Source: Pyxicephalus adspersus
Lineage: Eukaryota; Chordata; Amphibia; Anura; Pyxicephalidae
Length of the DNA: 64,000 nt
Direction of reading: 5' to 3'
NCBI RefSeq assembly: GCF_032062135.1
Contig: NC_092859.1
Coordinates: 107,438,341 to 107,502,340, forward strand
Shown: positions 36,684-48,739 of the stretch, piece after piece
Layout: the number at the start of each line of letters is the position of its first letter
How positions within the stretch are numbered: the stretch's first letter is position 1
Made by a program: the position numbers and the translations under genes
The notes under the pieces: generated by a model
Seen by the model: only the letters and a program-made list of their open reading frames with translations
What the model was told of the DNA's origin: nothing
Database searches by the model: none

Positions 36684-39096
36684 GTGAGATTTTGGTGTAT
36701 CTAGTGATACTATAGCTAATCCACTCTGGTAAAAAACTGAAAACAAGCCATACAATAAAGTTTTCCTGATCTGTGTTAATAACGTTTATATATTTCTTTC
36801 TAATTAGTCATTCTTTTGGTTTTGTGTTCACGGAGTTTATTTGCCGACCTCACCTTCATCTGACCCTACCTGTGCTAACCAGCTGTCACTTGTAAGGTGA
36901 ATGCAGTGTCACGCAAGGTGTAATGTACACATTACACTAGTTTGCTGACTGATGGACAGTTTTACTGGTAAATGCCAGCAAGTTTTGTTTTGAATGTTTT
37001 GTATATAACACAGCCTGGTCACAGCCCTTTGTTGTAGGGAATTCCTTTAAGGCGGAATTAAACCTAAAAATAAAATTGATGTCTAGTGATATCCCTTCTG
37101 CAATAAAATAAACTTTCCTGCCTGTTCGCAATTTTTTAAATAAACTTACTGGAATTTTCACCCAGTCCTTTTCAGGGATTAGAATCTTAGGCCATCTTTA
37201 CTGGCTAAACTGGAAAGATGTTATTCAGCACGTTACATGAGTATATTAATTTAGGCAAGGGGCAACCCTGGCAATGTACAGTGAGCTGCGCATTTATGGC
37301 TCAGTGTACAGTATGAAAAAGATTGCAAACAGGCAGGTTAGGTTTTGTTGTAGAAGAGACATAGCCTGTTCATGCCTGTGTTTAGTTTTTTATTTTTTAA
37401 GTATAGTTTTTTTAATAGCTGTTCTACTGCATTAAATGTTCTATGAGGAAAACTGAAAAGTTGCAGAAAGGCATATTGTACACCCATGCAACAGTTTAAT
37501 TTATTCTCTGATTCCACCAAAAATTGAAAAAATGTATTAGCCAAAGCTTTAGCACTTACTGGTAGTACTGAGGCTTGTCTGCCCCTTCTTGCCTTCCTTA
37601 TATATTACTATTGGCCAATGAGATTTCTCAGTAATGTGCAAGTATGAATGCAAAAGTGTAAGTATTGGCACTACCTAGAAGTTTGGGAGTTTAGCCCAAT
37701 CTGCCCAGTCCAGTATAAAGGCAAAGCAATGGGTTCTGAAAGCTACTCCAGTCATGCTTGTATAAATAGATCACTATTGATTGGGGTACCAACAGCGCAA
37801 TAAAGGACATTGTAAGATGTTCAAATAGTGAAGATGTATTACTACCAATTTACATAACACAGGACTGCTTGTAGCTTTTATATTAATAACTGTTAAAACA
37901 TTTGTTGATTGATCTTGTGATGTTGTTCTTTGTAGAGGCCTTTCCCCCCAGAACAAACCCGAATTACAAAAAGTCATGGAAAAGAGGAAAAGGGATCAAG
38001 TTATCAAACAACAGAAAGAAGAAGCTGAACAAAAAAAGACAGACTTTGAGATAGAGCTTCAGAAAAGACATCAAAGACTTGAGGAAGTGAGTGAATTATT
38101 GTGTTAGTGGAGCTTTATAAAACTGGAAGTTTTTTTTTTTTCTTTGGCTAAAAAAATAATGTAACTACTACCGCATTTTGTTAATTCATTTGCATGCATA
38201 GTGCTGTGTACAGTTTCCACCCATTCCTGCTTTCTTTAGAATGTTGCATATCGAGCCAGGTGTTGATTTTCTATCATTCATTTTATCCCCATTTGAGCTT
38301 CCTTTTCAAAACACTTGCAATTTCTAGGAATGGGTTATCAGCTGCTTTTTTTTTCCCTTCAAGGCTAAACCCATCATCTGCCATGCCACTGCCCAGTAAG
38401 AAACATGCTCCAACAAAGTGCTTTCATTAGATAGTGAAATGGCAATTGGGGAGCTTCAACTTTTGAAGTTTGTAATATCACTCTTCAGCAAATGTAAAAC
38501 TACATTCAAAAAGCGCACAGATCAGGGTATGTCTGCTTATGTTTTATTAAAGGCATATACACTTCTATAAGTAATAATGAAATCAACATGCACTCTGTTT
38601 CTATAATATAATTGTTGATCACCCCCGTACCAGACTGTAAGAGGATGTTTAGGCTTATGCCAATAATACTGATCAGTTCTTTTTTGAAGTGTCTTGCTTG
38701 AATCTACTTGCCTTAGATCAAGATTAGAAACTAACTGGCTTTCTAAAATACTGGAGATTTTTTTTAGTCTTGACTCATCCCAGCCATTGGTTTCCCGAGT
38801 GATTGTAAGTTATCCAGACATAGATGATACAGAGCACACCAATTATTTCCCTCTCATTCTCTACTATGCTTTACTCTTGGGAAGTAGATTTTGTGTTGAT
38901 GCATGGTGATTGATTTCACTAAACATAATGTTTTGTTACCCAAGTTCTCCTTAGCTAATCATTTGTCTTTGTCAAACAGATGGAAATGGAAAAACATAGG
39001 ATTGGGGAAGAACAGGAAAACAAGCCTGAGTTTCTGAAAGTCAAAGGCAACCTCAGAAGAATGAATCAGGAAATATCTAGTGCCAACAATTCATAG
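36556..39096 (+). CDS. FAM107B: FAM107B, three coding exons, 131 aa
   Basis: Spliced CDS: 36556-36683, 37936-38086 and 38980-39096; 396 nt including TAG, giving 131 residues, the same length as the short human protein. FAM107 proteins (DUF1151 family; FAM107A is DRR1/TU3A) are small, charged, actin-associated proteins found in cytoplasm and nucleus and induced by stress. FAM107B is the heat-shock-inducible paralogue. Visible features: the N-terminal [16 protein letters not shown] block and the family hallmark [20 protein letters not shown] (residues about 22-41). Then come [20 protein letters not shown] and a long Lys/Glu/Gln-rich helix with coiled-coil potential (residues about 55-105), and finally [12 protein letters not shown] near the C terminus. 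The ATG has A at -3 and G at +4, a strong Kozak context. All junctions obey GT/AG and phases match. The call of B over A rests on the MAEPDYIE start and the tail, as I know the family. Confidence 0.96.
37936..38086 (+). CDS. FAM107B: FAM107B coding exon 2
   Basis: Acceptor TTCTTTGTAG|AGGCC, donor GAGGAA|GTGAGT. The 151 nt complete the split Arg codon and add 50 residues, [11 protein letters not shown] through HQRLEE, ending in phase 0. This exon holds most of the charged, coiled-coil-like helix and a KRKRD basic cluster. Confidence 0.95.
38980..39096 (+). CDS. FAM107B: FAM107B coding exon 3 (terminal)
   Basis: Acceptor TTTGTCAAACAG|ATGG. 117 nt in phase 0 encode [12 protein letters not shown], then [14 protein letters not shown], and end SSANNS before TAG at 39094-39096. 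The KVKGNLRR tail is conserved in the family. Confidence 0.94.
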   Translation: MEMEKHRIGEEQENKPEFLKVKGNLRRMNQEISSANNS

Positions 39097-41365
39097 ACAC
39101 CAGCATGTAAAGGGCATTATTTCTTGTAGAAAGATATTTTTACTGGACTGGAGATGAACATTTTGTTGGAGATTTGCCTTAATGGACAATTTCAGGTTGA
39201 ATTTTCACCATAGATGCAATTAAGGCCTAATATAACAGGCATCTTGCAAGAGCAGAGATAAGACTGTTAAATTACAGGATCTGGAATCAGAGCTGTCTGC
39301 TGACTAAGTGGCCTTTCTGTTTTGTTTTGTTTTTTAATATTGGGTTGACACATATTTTGGTTATGTGATGCATTGATGACATGCAGGTTTTGTGCAACCT
39401 CTTTGTTTTTAAGCTATTTTGCAGGGTAATATGATATTAGACTGGATTAAAATGGTTGCTTTTTTATTTTATGTACATTGGGAAGATACAAGAGAATTCT
39501 CTGAGAACCCTTCCCTGTCCTTTCTGAAGTGCTGGAATTTAGGATTTAGGTAGTTTTGCTACACTGGTTTCATGCTGTAGGAGTAAGCGTGATGTACAAA
39601 TAACCGTTACATAGGACTAGTAATACAGTATGCCTGAACTGCAAATATAGTTGCCCAGCAAGGTACATCTCAATTAAAAGCCAGTATGTGGAGAAGATTA
39701 CCTTGAGCAACTGAAGGGCATCTATATATGTTTTGATTAAATTTCAGTTACTTTCGCCCTTGAAGTCCTTGCTGGATACATTTTTCTTTCTTCATAGAAC
39801 TTGTGGGATAGTGAGACTGTATTACTTCACATAAAGCTGATTTCATGAACTCTTTATAAAGCTTTTGGTCCTCCAGGATTTGTTTTCAGCATGGCAGGCT
39901 TTTGATCATTCTTGATACTTATTTGTATTTGTTCTAGTTCTGTTGTATTAAGAATATGCCTTTATTCTATTAATATAACCAAATAATTCTTTCACCTAAA
40001 ACTGTGAATTGAACGCCATTTAGTTTACTGATAAAAGTGGTGACATTAGTAAGTTGCCATTTTTGTTTATGCTTTTCAGGTATAAAGACAACCAGAAGTC
40101 ATAACAATCTTTTTTTTTATTATTATTATTCTGTGCTTGAATACAAATCAAAGTCTTACAGACAATTGACCAGATCAATGGAAATCATATCTGTGGCAAA
40201 CATGGCCAAGCTCAGTATTTTCATAATGTTTCCTTACCATATGCTTTCACACAACCACTTGTTCAATGCTTTATCTGCTCTGCTCCATAACCAACAAAAG
40301 GTATTTTTTTACTATTAAGTGACCAATTTTCATATGTGAGCAGCTTTAAACATCCACCCTCTCCATGGACTAATATTTCTGTAATGGTGATCCATTAGCA
40401 ACTATGGTTCCTGTCTGATAAAGAGATCTAAGAAGTGCTGAATTCTGGGGTAACCAATCAGAAATCAGTCTGCTGAACTCCAGCCAATACAAGTGACAGA
40501 TTTTGATTGCATTCCACTTGAACAACACTTGTACAAGACTAATATTTTACAGGTATGGTGTAATGTCCATAAGGGTCTCATTTATCAAGCTTAATCCTAA
40601 TTTAGAACTGGGTGTACTGCTTTGTTGAATTATTCATATTTCTCCTGTAGAGAGAAAAGTCAGTTATACAGTTGGAATCTGAATTGTGGCATCCTAGAGA
40701 CAATAGATATTTCAGAAATATTGGTAAATTAGGTTTGGGCTTGTTTCAGGAATATGGTCCTACGAAATTGCAGTCTCCATTTTTCTTTATACAGTAAATG
40801 CACTGCCCCTGGACTAGCACAGTAGTTCACATTTAATGCATAAAGGAACTCTGTAAGACTTTAGTCACCAGCATTCCTATAAGCAAAGATAGTTTTTGAC
40901 CAGTATTTCTAGTAAAACAGGAAAGGATAGTTTTATAAGGCTGCCTAAACATTGAGTATGTGCAAAACTGCAGTGATCAGAACAAATAGGCATTTGAAGA
41001 CTGATCCATTTTAAGGGCCAAAACAGATTTCTCTGAAGAGCTTTGTTACATTACATGCATTAGCTCTTTTAAGTAACATTTATTAGGAATGGTATCATAA
41101 TCCCATCTATTGCTGCACTTCATTAAATATGCTTAATGGGTGTTTTCTTGGTCTTCTAATGTCTTGCCAGCCTTTTCACTAGAATAGGCATGTTGACGCA
41201 CAAAAATGCAAAGCACCAAGACTTCAAGATCTTAGCTGTTCCTAACTGGTCACTGCACTTTGCTTATTGCTCTTTCCTTTGCTGTGTGCTTGAGTTGTAA
41301 AAACTATGGGGAGGGGGGAGAAATGTTCTTTGAGAGACATTGAAAGACCCCATATACACAAGTTT

Positions 41366-41371
41366 AATAAA
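41366..41371 (+). terminator. FAM107B: candidate poly(A) signal AATAAA
   Basis: AATAAA within AGTTTAATAAATGTC, about 2.27 kb after the stop codon. One of three plausible signals. Confidence 0.4.
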
Positions 41372-41516
41372 TGTCTTCAAATAATTTTGGAGAAATCCAA
41401 TATTTTTGCTAATGTTACCAAGGTATTAAAAGGTCTTACTCGATTAGGAATGTGTTAACTTATCCTTGTAAACTTGAACATTCTCAGCTAAGCTTCTTGC
41501 AATTTGTGAAAAGATC

Positions 41517-41522
41517 AATAAA
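41517..41522 (+). terminator. FAM107B: candidate poly(A) signal AATAAA
   Basis: AATAAA in AAAAGATCAATAAAATC, 2.42 kb after the stop codon, followed within 60 bases by a TG/T-rich stretch (CATGTGCCATATTTGTCC). I favour this one. Confidence 0.5.
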
Positions 41523-41878
41523 ATCTAAAATTCTTTAAACTGGCACCAAACTCCACATTTTCCATGTGCCATATTTGTCCACATACATGTACTCATTTAT
41601 CTTTGTTTATGTTTCGGGTTAGTACTTCCTGTAACTTTCTGTGCCATCTTCATGTCTATAGCAAAGAAGTCATTGAAACCAATTTTTGAAGAACTTCTGA
41701 AAATATAATCAATTTCTCATTGTTCCAGAAAGTTAATTTTGTTGTCATGCTTTTAAATTGGCTTAATATAGTATGCCTGTTTGTGTGTCAAATATATTTA
41801 TAATTGCTAGGTAATTTCTGAAGTTAAAGGGCAGTATCTGACTTTTTATATTTTGATTTGTTGTATTGTACAGTTTTC

Positions 41879-41884
41879 ATTAAA
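41879..41884 (+). terminator. FAM107B: alternative poly(A) signal ATTAAA
   Basis: ATTAAA in TTTTCATTAAAGTTTAG, a common variant signal with T-rich sequence just upstream. It could mark a longer 3' UTR. Confidence 0.35.
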
Positions 41885-41899
41885 GTTTAGTTCTGCTAC

Positions 41900-42550
41900 A
41901 GAGTAATCTTAGTTACCCTATGTATTAACACTTTATCAAATGACAGAAAAGTGAAATACCAGTCACTTAATTCTACACAAATCTTCTCTGTGAACTTCTT
42001 CATCCAGTGAGGTATCCATGTTAAGGAATCCCAGTTTGGTGGCACTGGGGAAGGTTAGTCTAAGAAACATGTTCGCACTGGTGTTTCTTGCAGCAATCAC
42101 AGCTGGTTGTTCTCATTTATACTAATAAATTATTAATACTGCAGGATACCCTAAAGAATTCTGTCTGTCTAGTATGAAGTATGGCACAAAGTCTGATGCC
42201 TAACCTGTGTTTAAAATTGTAAAAATCCCGGAGATCTTACAAAAAGGCAAATAATGGGTGATATAGCCATATAATTATATTGCATTTATGTTGGCTATCT
42301 GCTAACAAATAGCTGATCACCTATTAGGGACTGTCCATTATTTGAAGCAGAAATAAAAATATGGTTGCTGCCCTCATTGTAATTTTGAAGGTGAATGTTC
42401 CAAGACTTTCACTCTCACCTTGGCATTCGTGGACATGGAATAAATTTGTCCGTATCAGGTCAGTAACTTTCCGAGGGTAAAGATGGCATTGGGATATGAG
42501 CCTTCCAATTCTAGGAAACATGGCAGCTCCAATATTTATATTTTGACAGA
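41900..42550. other. non-coding, nothing recognised
   Basis: Downstream flank of FAM107B; AT-rich, no recognised repeat or gene. Confidence 0.5.
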
Positions 42551-42551
42551 T

Positions 42552-42609
42552 TGTGAATTAACTGATGTGCCCATACACAGTATAGTATGGGCACATCAGT
42601 TAATTCACA
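42552..42609. repeat. perfect 25-bp inverted repeat, 8-nt loop
   Basis: Arm 42552-42576 (TGTGAATTAACTGATGTGCC then CATAC) is the exact reverse complement of 42585-42609. The spacer is ACAGTATA. It would form a stable hairpin of pre-miRNA size. Confidence 0.95.
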
Positions 42610-42614
42610 GTGGA

Positions 42615-44310
42615 CAAACTGTAACTTCCCGATTTTTATTAACCAAGTCAATGTGTACAACTACATAAAAAAAAAAAAATTACTAATAGAAAAAATCACC
42701 GAGCCTACCTATATCATTGTGTCGTGCTCATTCCTAGGTTCTTGTCTTAAATTATACTTCATGCCTTTGCAGTGAATGAGCCTGTGCTGAAAGATAGATG
42801 TACAATGCCATTTCTGAGATCCTGATTACACGTGTTCCCTGACTTTCATACTAATACAATTGCTTTGATTTTTTTTTTTTTTTTTGTGTCACTGACCCAG
42901 AAAAATTTTTCATTATAGGTATTTTTTACCCAGCATATATATCAGCATAAGGGCATCAGTCAGCCATCTAGCATATTAAACGGCCAGCAATACTGGCATC
43001 CTACTTATTTCGCAGATATCCTCTAATTAAATACTGCCCAAGAGCAATGCTTGAAGATACACAAATGCTTCATAAATCCTTCAAGGTCACATGTTTTTTT
43101 ACTTTAAATATACCCAGGACTTTCAAAGGGAAACCTAATAAAAAAGGTAAAACGTGTTTCCGCTGCACTTGGCTTGAAGCTTTTATTCCCAGCAAAACAA
43201 GGATATTATTTTAAATTCTTTTAACAAAGTTTTCTTTCTTCTGTTATTAACAATTCTTTGACATTTGAGGAGTTTGGTAATAAAGCGTACCAATTTGAAT
43301 TATTAGAAAAAGCAGAACAGCTTCTGATTGTTACATTCCTTTAGGAAAATGTATACACACATTTGTGGGACTCCCACCAAGCAGGTCAATTAGGAATATT
43401 TTTTATTCATAGACATGAGCAAATATGTACTATTTTGTCTTTTCTGTTTGAATGTTTGCCTTGTCCTTTGATAGCAATCTATTTTTTCATTGCATTCTAA
43501 GAAAATGTTCGTTAAAGTTTATATAAAGGGAGCCTATTTTGTTTTTATGATTATACAGTTTTGTATTTGCTGTTATGTATAATTTTACTGTGTTTTGAAA
43601 TGAGGGTCGAAATACTTAAACCAAAATTTGTGCTTAATAAATCTGTATGCTAAGCTATGCACATTATGTCTGCAGTTGTGTGTTTTATAAATATTTAGAA
43701 ATATTGGACCATGAAGTTTTTCATCTAAAGATTCTTTAAACATTTTAAGTACTACAATGTGCTTTTTGCGCACTAACTGGCTACATAAAGTTAAACGATG
43801 ACCCTGTTTGGAAGAACCAACAAAGTAAATCTGCACTGCAAATATTGTTAACAACACAGTAGGACAATTTACAGGTCTTTTAACTTCTACCAGCACGCAG
43901 ATAATAGTCACCTGGTCACCTGAGATAAAGGGCTATGCTGGTCTTGGACAAAAATCTGACTTGTACAGATCCTGTTGATCAGTCAATCATCCTATGGCAG
44001 GTTGATGGGCAATCAATTGGGAACAGTGGTTTTCTTGTACAGAGGAGAGTACAGAGATTTGCCACTAGCCTTTCCTTTCCCTTCTTTATGGAACAGAACA
44101 GCATTATGTGTACTCTGCTCGTTTGTTAACCTGTCACTGCAAACATTCATGAAAGATAGTTTCCAGCAACAATCCCCTAACGGCCATTGGACAACTGTAT
44201 TTAGAATCAATACAACAGTCAATAAACCAATCTGGTCCTTCAGCTTAGAAGCTGAAACTCTTCCAACCTCCACTCCTCCCTAATCAGAACTTTTATTTCT
44301 CTGTCATTAC
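42615..44310. other. non-coding, nothing recognised
   Basis: AT-rich with a T17 run near 42870. Overlapping open frames at 43935-44283 on both strands share no identifiable protein features. Confidence 0.45.
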
Positions 44311-44315
44311 TTATT

Positions 44316-44561
44316 GGGGTTCATTTACTAGAGGAATAGAGACATTTCAAAATGATCATTCACTGAGCTTAGTAAATGAAGTAAAGCTGTGCTTTTTTTC
44401 CCCATAAACTAATCGCGCTAGCAAATATTCTGCTTTTTACCTCCTGCATGTTTGGGTATTCACAGTAAAAAAAAAAATTCACCTTGTGTATTAACATCAC
44501 TTTTCAAACCAAATATATATGTTAGTAAGCAAACAACTCTTCACCTTAGTAAATCAACCCA
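44316..44561. mobile_element. probable MITE with GGGTTGATTTACTAAGG-like ends
   Basis: Left end GGGGTTCATTTACTAGAGG; right end in reverse complement GGGTTGATTTACTAAGGTGA. The interior is non-coding and repeats the TTAGTAAATGA motif near 44370. The target duplication is unclear. Confidence 0.45.
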
Positions 44562-44564
44562 TTT

Positions 44565-47500
44565 TAGCTGGTTTATAACTAGACAAGTATATGGAGTTGA
44601 TTCACTAAATAAACAGAGCATGGTAAATTTAAAGATACTTCACTGAGGTAAAGCAAAGTAATTTTGTAAAGGATACTCAATCGTGTTCAAGGAAAAAATG
44701 ATAGGATGCTTGGAGTCAACACAACTTCATATCAGATAAGGTAAGAGAAAATTAATATATTTACTGAATAAGAGGTATTTTTTTCTGATTTCCAATCACA
44801 CGCAAGGAAATACTGTTTACACACTGTATAATTACTGTTCACACTTACATACAACCTAGTTATAATAAAACATTACAAACTGGAGTCAGCTGGGATTCCA
44901 TAATGACTTATATATATGTATATATTATGATTGATATGACTTACAGTTTAAGTGGTGGTTAGCAGTAACTTAATGGTTCGAAACCTGCTAACCACAACAG
45001 GTGCAAGTTGCAGACATCCTCTGTGATGCTCAACACTTGTGTCTGGAACCCTCCTCCCCTTCCATGCTCAGTCAGAACCTGAACTGCCTGGATTTCCGGC
45101 TTCTGTTTGGGGAGGCTGGTATAGAATATTCTCTACCAGATATTGTATTCCTCATTTTCCAGTTGCAGGGGATGTAGGCAAAGCTTCCCAGAAGTCATTG
45201 CAGCCATTCGCTTCCATCCATGAAACACAGACTCTCTTTCTGACAAAGAGGTCATCCCTGTTGATTTTACCATAATTCCATGGACTTTCTAGTGGCTTAC
45301 CTGTGGGAAGGTGTGTTGGAGGTTTTTGAAGGATGAAAGGATGGTGGTGGGTTAGGCCTGGTTTGTCCCACGAGTCCCTGCATGGAGTTGGCAGACATAT
45401 AAGTGGAGGTTTGGTGGGGTGAGTGGCAGGGACGTACTTTCAGGAACCTGCATGTAACTTCGAGCTGGTAGTTGTGTTCAATAATTATCCGAAAACTAGT
45501 CTTCTATCCCCCTACTTCCTATGTATGTACCTAACTAATCTCTCTTTTATCTGGTATTTTGGATCATAACAATTATTTAATGAACAGACCAATAGGGAAG
45601 ACATTGGATAAAATCAAGTAATGCAGGTATACTTATAGGTAGACTAATGAATATCATTCTGCAAAAGATTATGTGCTTTATTATGAAGCATAATTATCCA
45701 TTGTTTATAATTGGGCAACATCATGCTCTGTTTGGTTGCTATAAATATAAATGTGAGAGCAACTTGATTGTGTATGGACACTACAGTTAAAGCGTATATA
45801 ATGAGGATAATAAGTGGGATAATTGATGTCTTGGTTAAGTTGGTGCTAATATACAATGTATACCTAATAGAAAAGAAAGAATATAACTTGATAATCTCTG
45901 GCTTTTAAAAACAGTTATAATTTGATCTACAATATGTTTATATAGCCGTGAGAAAACTAAGGATCCTCATACAATTTTGGATAAAGTGACCTTGGTAATT
46001 CTATAACAAGCCCAGCTGATGTATGGTTCTCTTTTGATGAAGTGTGTCCTTCCTTCTCCCCTCTCTGTCCTCTATTTTGTGTTTGCTGTCTCCTTGATAG
46101 AATACCATGTACGAACTTATGCTGATGCATGTAAGTTATGGACTCACTTGTTTTTTGATAAAAGTATTCATTCAATAATATAATTTATTTTACCTTGTAA
46201 AAGTTTTTTTTTTTTTTTTTTGTGACCTAGAATGCTTACCTCCTCTCTCCTGATGAAGCAGACTTTGTTCTGTGAAACGCATCGGAAATAAAGAAACTAC
46301 ATATAAGTATAACTGTAATTTGTCCTAGAAGGTCAAATTTAATCTTGTATGTATGTATGTAATGAGGGGTTTATGTTACTTATTTGCACAACAGAGGTCT
46401 TTTAAGTTACTTGTTTTTTAAATGAATGTATTTTAAGAACGTCTTGAACTAAAACTTTATTGTTTTGAACAGTTGTATGAAAATGAGCAGCATTTATGAC
46501 ATATCTCAAAAAGTCCCTAAATAAATTTGGAAAACTCGGTTTTCTCTAAAAGTTCTAATCCCACACCAGACATCACTGCTTGTTAATTTCTAAGGAAGGC
46601 TTCTGGGCCTGACAGGACCCCTTATGAATTCTTTGGTGGAGAGCTTGGCTCAGATAGCTACATTTTCATGTACTGAAGGACATCACGCTGCTCTTGTAGG
46701 ACGTCCAAACAACCAAAGTGTCATTCTTCCCCCTGCTGTCCAGGAACACTGGGGCAATTTTCTTTTTACTTTTTAATAATGCTAAACATTCTCTCTATCC
46801 ACTGAGGCTGTCCCATTTTTTTTTGTCTGATGCCACAGCATTTTTCTCACCTATTGAACATCAACACCTTATCATAAACTATATTATATCTAACACTGTT
46901 GACCTCAGGATATATTTTCTGCCATTGACTAGCAATGTAAGGGGCAGTATGTTACTTTGACAACTGCGTTTTGTATGGTATTTTGTATGTTATATAGGTC
47001 AAACGTTTGAGCTCTATATTCTGTGTTGTATATTACATATTCCTGTCCTCACCATTTTGAAAGCTTTACTGTCTGTTACATACTACTGACCAAGTCGGAA
47101 GATATACTTTGACCAATGCTTTAAAAGTCTAGAATAATACATTATTTGTGGAAATATGTTTATTTGGGTGTATACTGGACAGTATATGAAATACCCTCTG
47201 CACCAGGAATCGAATTAAGCACATATTATATATGTTTATATATTAGGTACTTTTAAAATCTTGACAAATATGTAATTGTATATAATGGAACGAGAACAGG
47301 AAAGAAGGACAATGAAGGATGAAACAGCAAGATATTCACCTGATGGTAAGAAATGCAAAATATACTGCCACTGCCAGTGTAAAATGTACTCCCATGTCTA
47401 AATTGCAACATTGAAAAAGTAAAGCTCTTTTAATAGGACCCAGTACAGAAGTACCCCTTGCCACCCTCCATTGATGGAGGCCCTGTTTCCATGGCGGAAA

Positions 47501-47995
47501 ATGCATATCATAACACAAGGATATCTTCAGAGTAGGGATGATCAAATGTTGTTAAACCCTTAAGCAGCAAATGTTCAAGAAAATTGCAAATCCCCTGTCA
47601 CCAAACGTGCTGGGTGGTCAGGGGGACTTGTAAGAAAAGCAATGGCAAAGCAAGTAGTTTTTCTATAAATCTAAGTTTAAATATAGTTAGAAAAGTGAAT
47701 TGTGTGACCTCAGTAATACTATGTTCAATGTATGGCCATACATTTTTGTTAACTTTGTCGGAATTTTCATAAAACATGCAAAGAGGGAAAAAGACCTATT
47801 GTTATATTTGGTATTTAGTTTATAACAGTGGAGACCTGCGTGTGTCTAATCTATATTCCAAATATTTTTTAAATAATGTTTGTGGTTTGATCTGAACCTT
47901 ATTATCACATTTGCTTCCAGAAGCAGTGGGCAGAAATTAGATAAGAACAATGCTGCCATCTAGTGAAAATAAAATATAATGACATCTGTATTTTT
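44565..47995. other. non-coding, nothing firmly recognised
   Basis: Contains a short inverted repeat (GTGGTTAGCAG, about 44954, against CTGCTAACCAC, about 44986), a GC-richer patch at about 45030-45450 of unknown origin, and a T-run at 46205. Short open frames only. Confidence 0.45.
46249..46284 (+). repeat. CCTGATGAAGC...GTGAAACGCATCGG motif
   Basis: CCTGATGAAGCAGACTTTGT followed by TCTGTGAAACGCATCGGAAA. It contains CTGATGA and GAAAC separated by a short CAGA/TCTG stem, recalling a hammerhead-like core. It is related to the motifs at 24391 and 60600. It is probably a relic of a dispersed element. Confidence 0.5.
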
Positions 47996-48011
47996 TTATC
48001 TTGATTTAAAC

Positions 48012-48726
48012 CAGGGGTCGGCAAACTTTTTGGACTACTAGGCCATTTCAGGAAGTCAAGAAGGCACACTAGGCCAGAAGAAACAAGGTGTCCAAGGAAA
48101 GGATTTTTATTTAAAAAAAACAGTACGATCAATGGGAAACATGATTTTGCATGTTCTTAAAGACAGATACAATATCGGGTTCTAATGATGAGGAGTTCAG
48201 CAACAGAATGTCATTAAGGTAATTGTCAGTGAGCTGAGAGCGCAGCTTGTTGTTACAAAACGTCATCTTGGAGAACAGCTGCTCGCACGAAAAAGTGCTG
48301 CGATCACACGCTTGGCACGGGCTAACAACTTTGGAAACTGAGCATGTGGCAGCTGACTGTAGAAGTCAATGAAAGTCTCTGTACGTGTGCGTGTGCTTGG
48401 CATCAAAATGCCCCTTGAGATTTAACCCCTTGAAAGTGCTGTTGGTGTTGTTGCACACTAAACAAGGCTTTGTTGTCGCATTGGACAAAGAATAATTCTT
48501 CCGTCCATTGGGGGTTCAAGACCCGACGTTAGAGGACAACCTTCCAAGGACTGGTAGCTGCGCGTTAGGCATAGTAATTGGGGTTACTGTGCAGGAACTC
48601 GATGATATTGATGATATCGCGTGAACTCGGGATAACACGTCAATTCAATTAGGCTGGATCCAACAATAAATTACTAGGGGGGCGTTAGGCCAGACTGGAA
48701 TACTAGCTAGACCTGGCTGACCTCTG
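48012..48726 (-). mobile_element. hAT transposon, internally deleted, 8-bp target duplication
   Basis: The ends CAGGGGTCGGCAAACTTTTT and (reverse complement of the right) CAGAGGTCAGCCAGG match the hAT terminal consensus. The flanks are the exact 8-bp duplication ATTTAAAC (48004-48011 and 48727-48734). The minus strand carries only the two ends of a transposase gene. The BED-type finger region lies at about 48400-48520, with C-x2-C in CLVCNNTNSTFKGLNL and H-x4-H in HFDAKH. The C-terminal dimerisation region lies at about 48125-48285: STFSCEQLFSKMTFCNNKLR, then TDNYLNDILLL. The catalytic centre between them has been lost. At 715 bp it is a non-autonomous derivative of an hAT of the GTF2IRD2/Charlie-like type. 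Confidence 0.92.
48125..48540 (-). pseudogene. hAT transposase remnant (BED finger joined to C-terminus)
   Basis: The N-terminal piece begins around QWTEELFFVQCDNKALF and, after a frameshift, reads LVCNNTNSTFKGLNLKGHFD. After YRDFH-like sequence it runs within about 110 bp into STFSCEQLFSKM, the hAT C-terminal dimerisation motif. The RNase H-like catalytic domain, normally several hundred residues, is deleted. The frameshift and the deletion make it non-functional; it persisted through its intact terminal repeats. Confidence 0.85.
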
Positions 48727-48739
48727 ATTTAAACCTATT

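Larger units (their letters stand above)
39097..41545 (+). other. FAM107B: FAM107B 3' UTR (end inferred)
   Basis: Non-coding continuation of the terminal exon, AT-rich with several ATTTA motifs that could affect mRNA stability. The end is set from candidate poly(A) signals and not from transcript data. The longest reading would extend to about 41.9 kb. Confidence 0.55.

Noticed and set aside
46249..46284. Calling this motif a functional hammerhead ribozyme
   Set aside because: CTGATGA and GAAAC are present, but the stem adjoining the core is offset and I find no third stem with a cleavage triplet, so a functional call is not supported.
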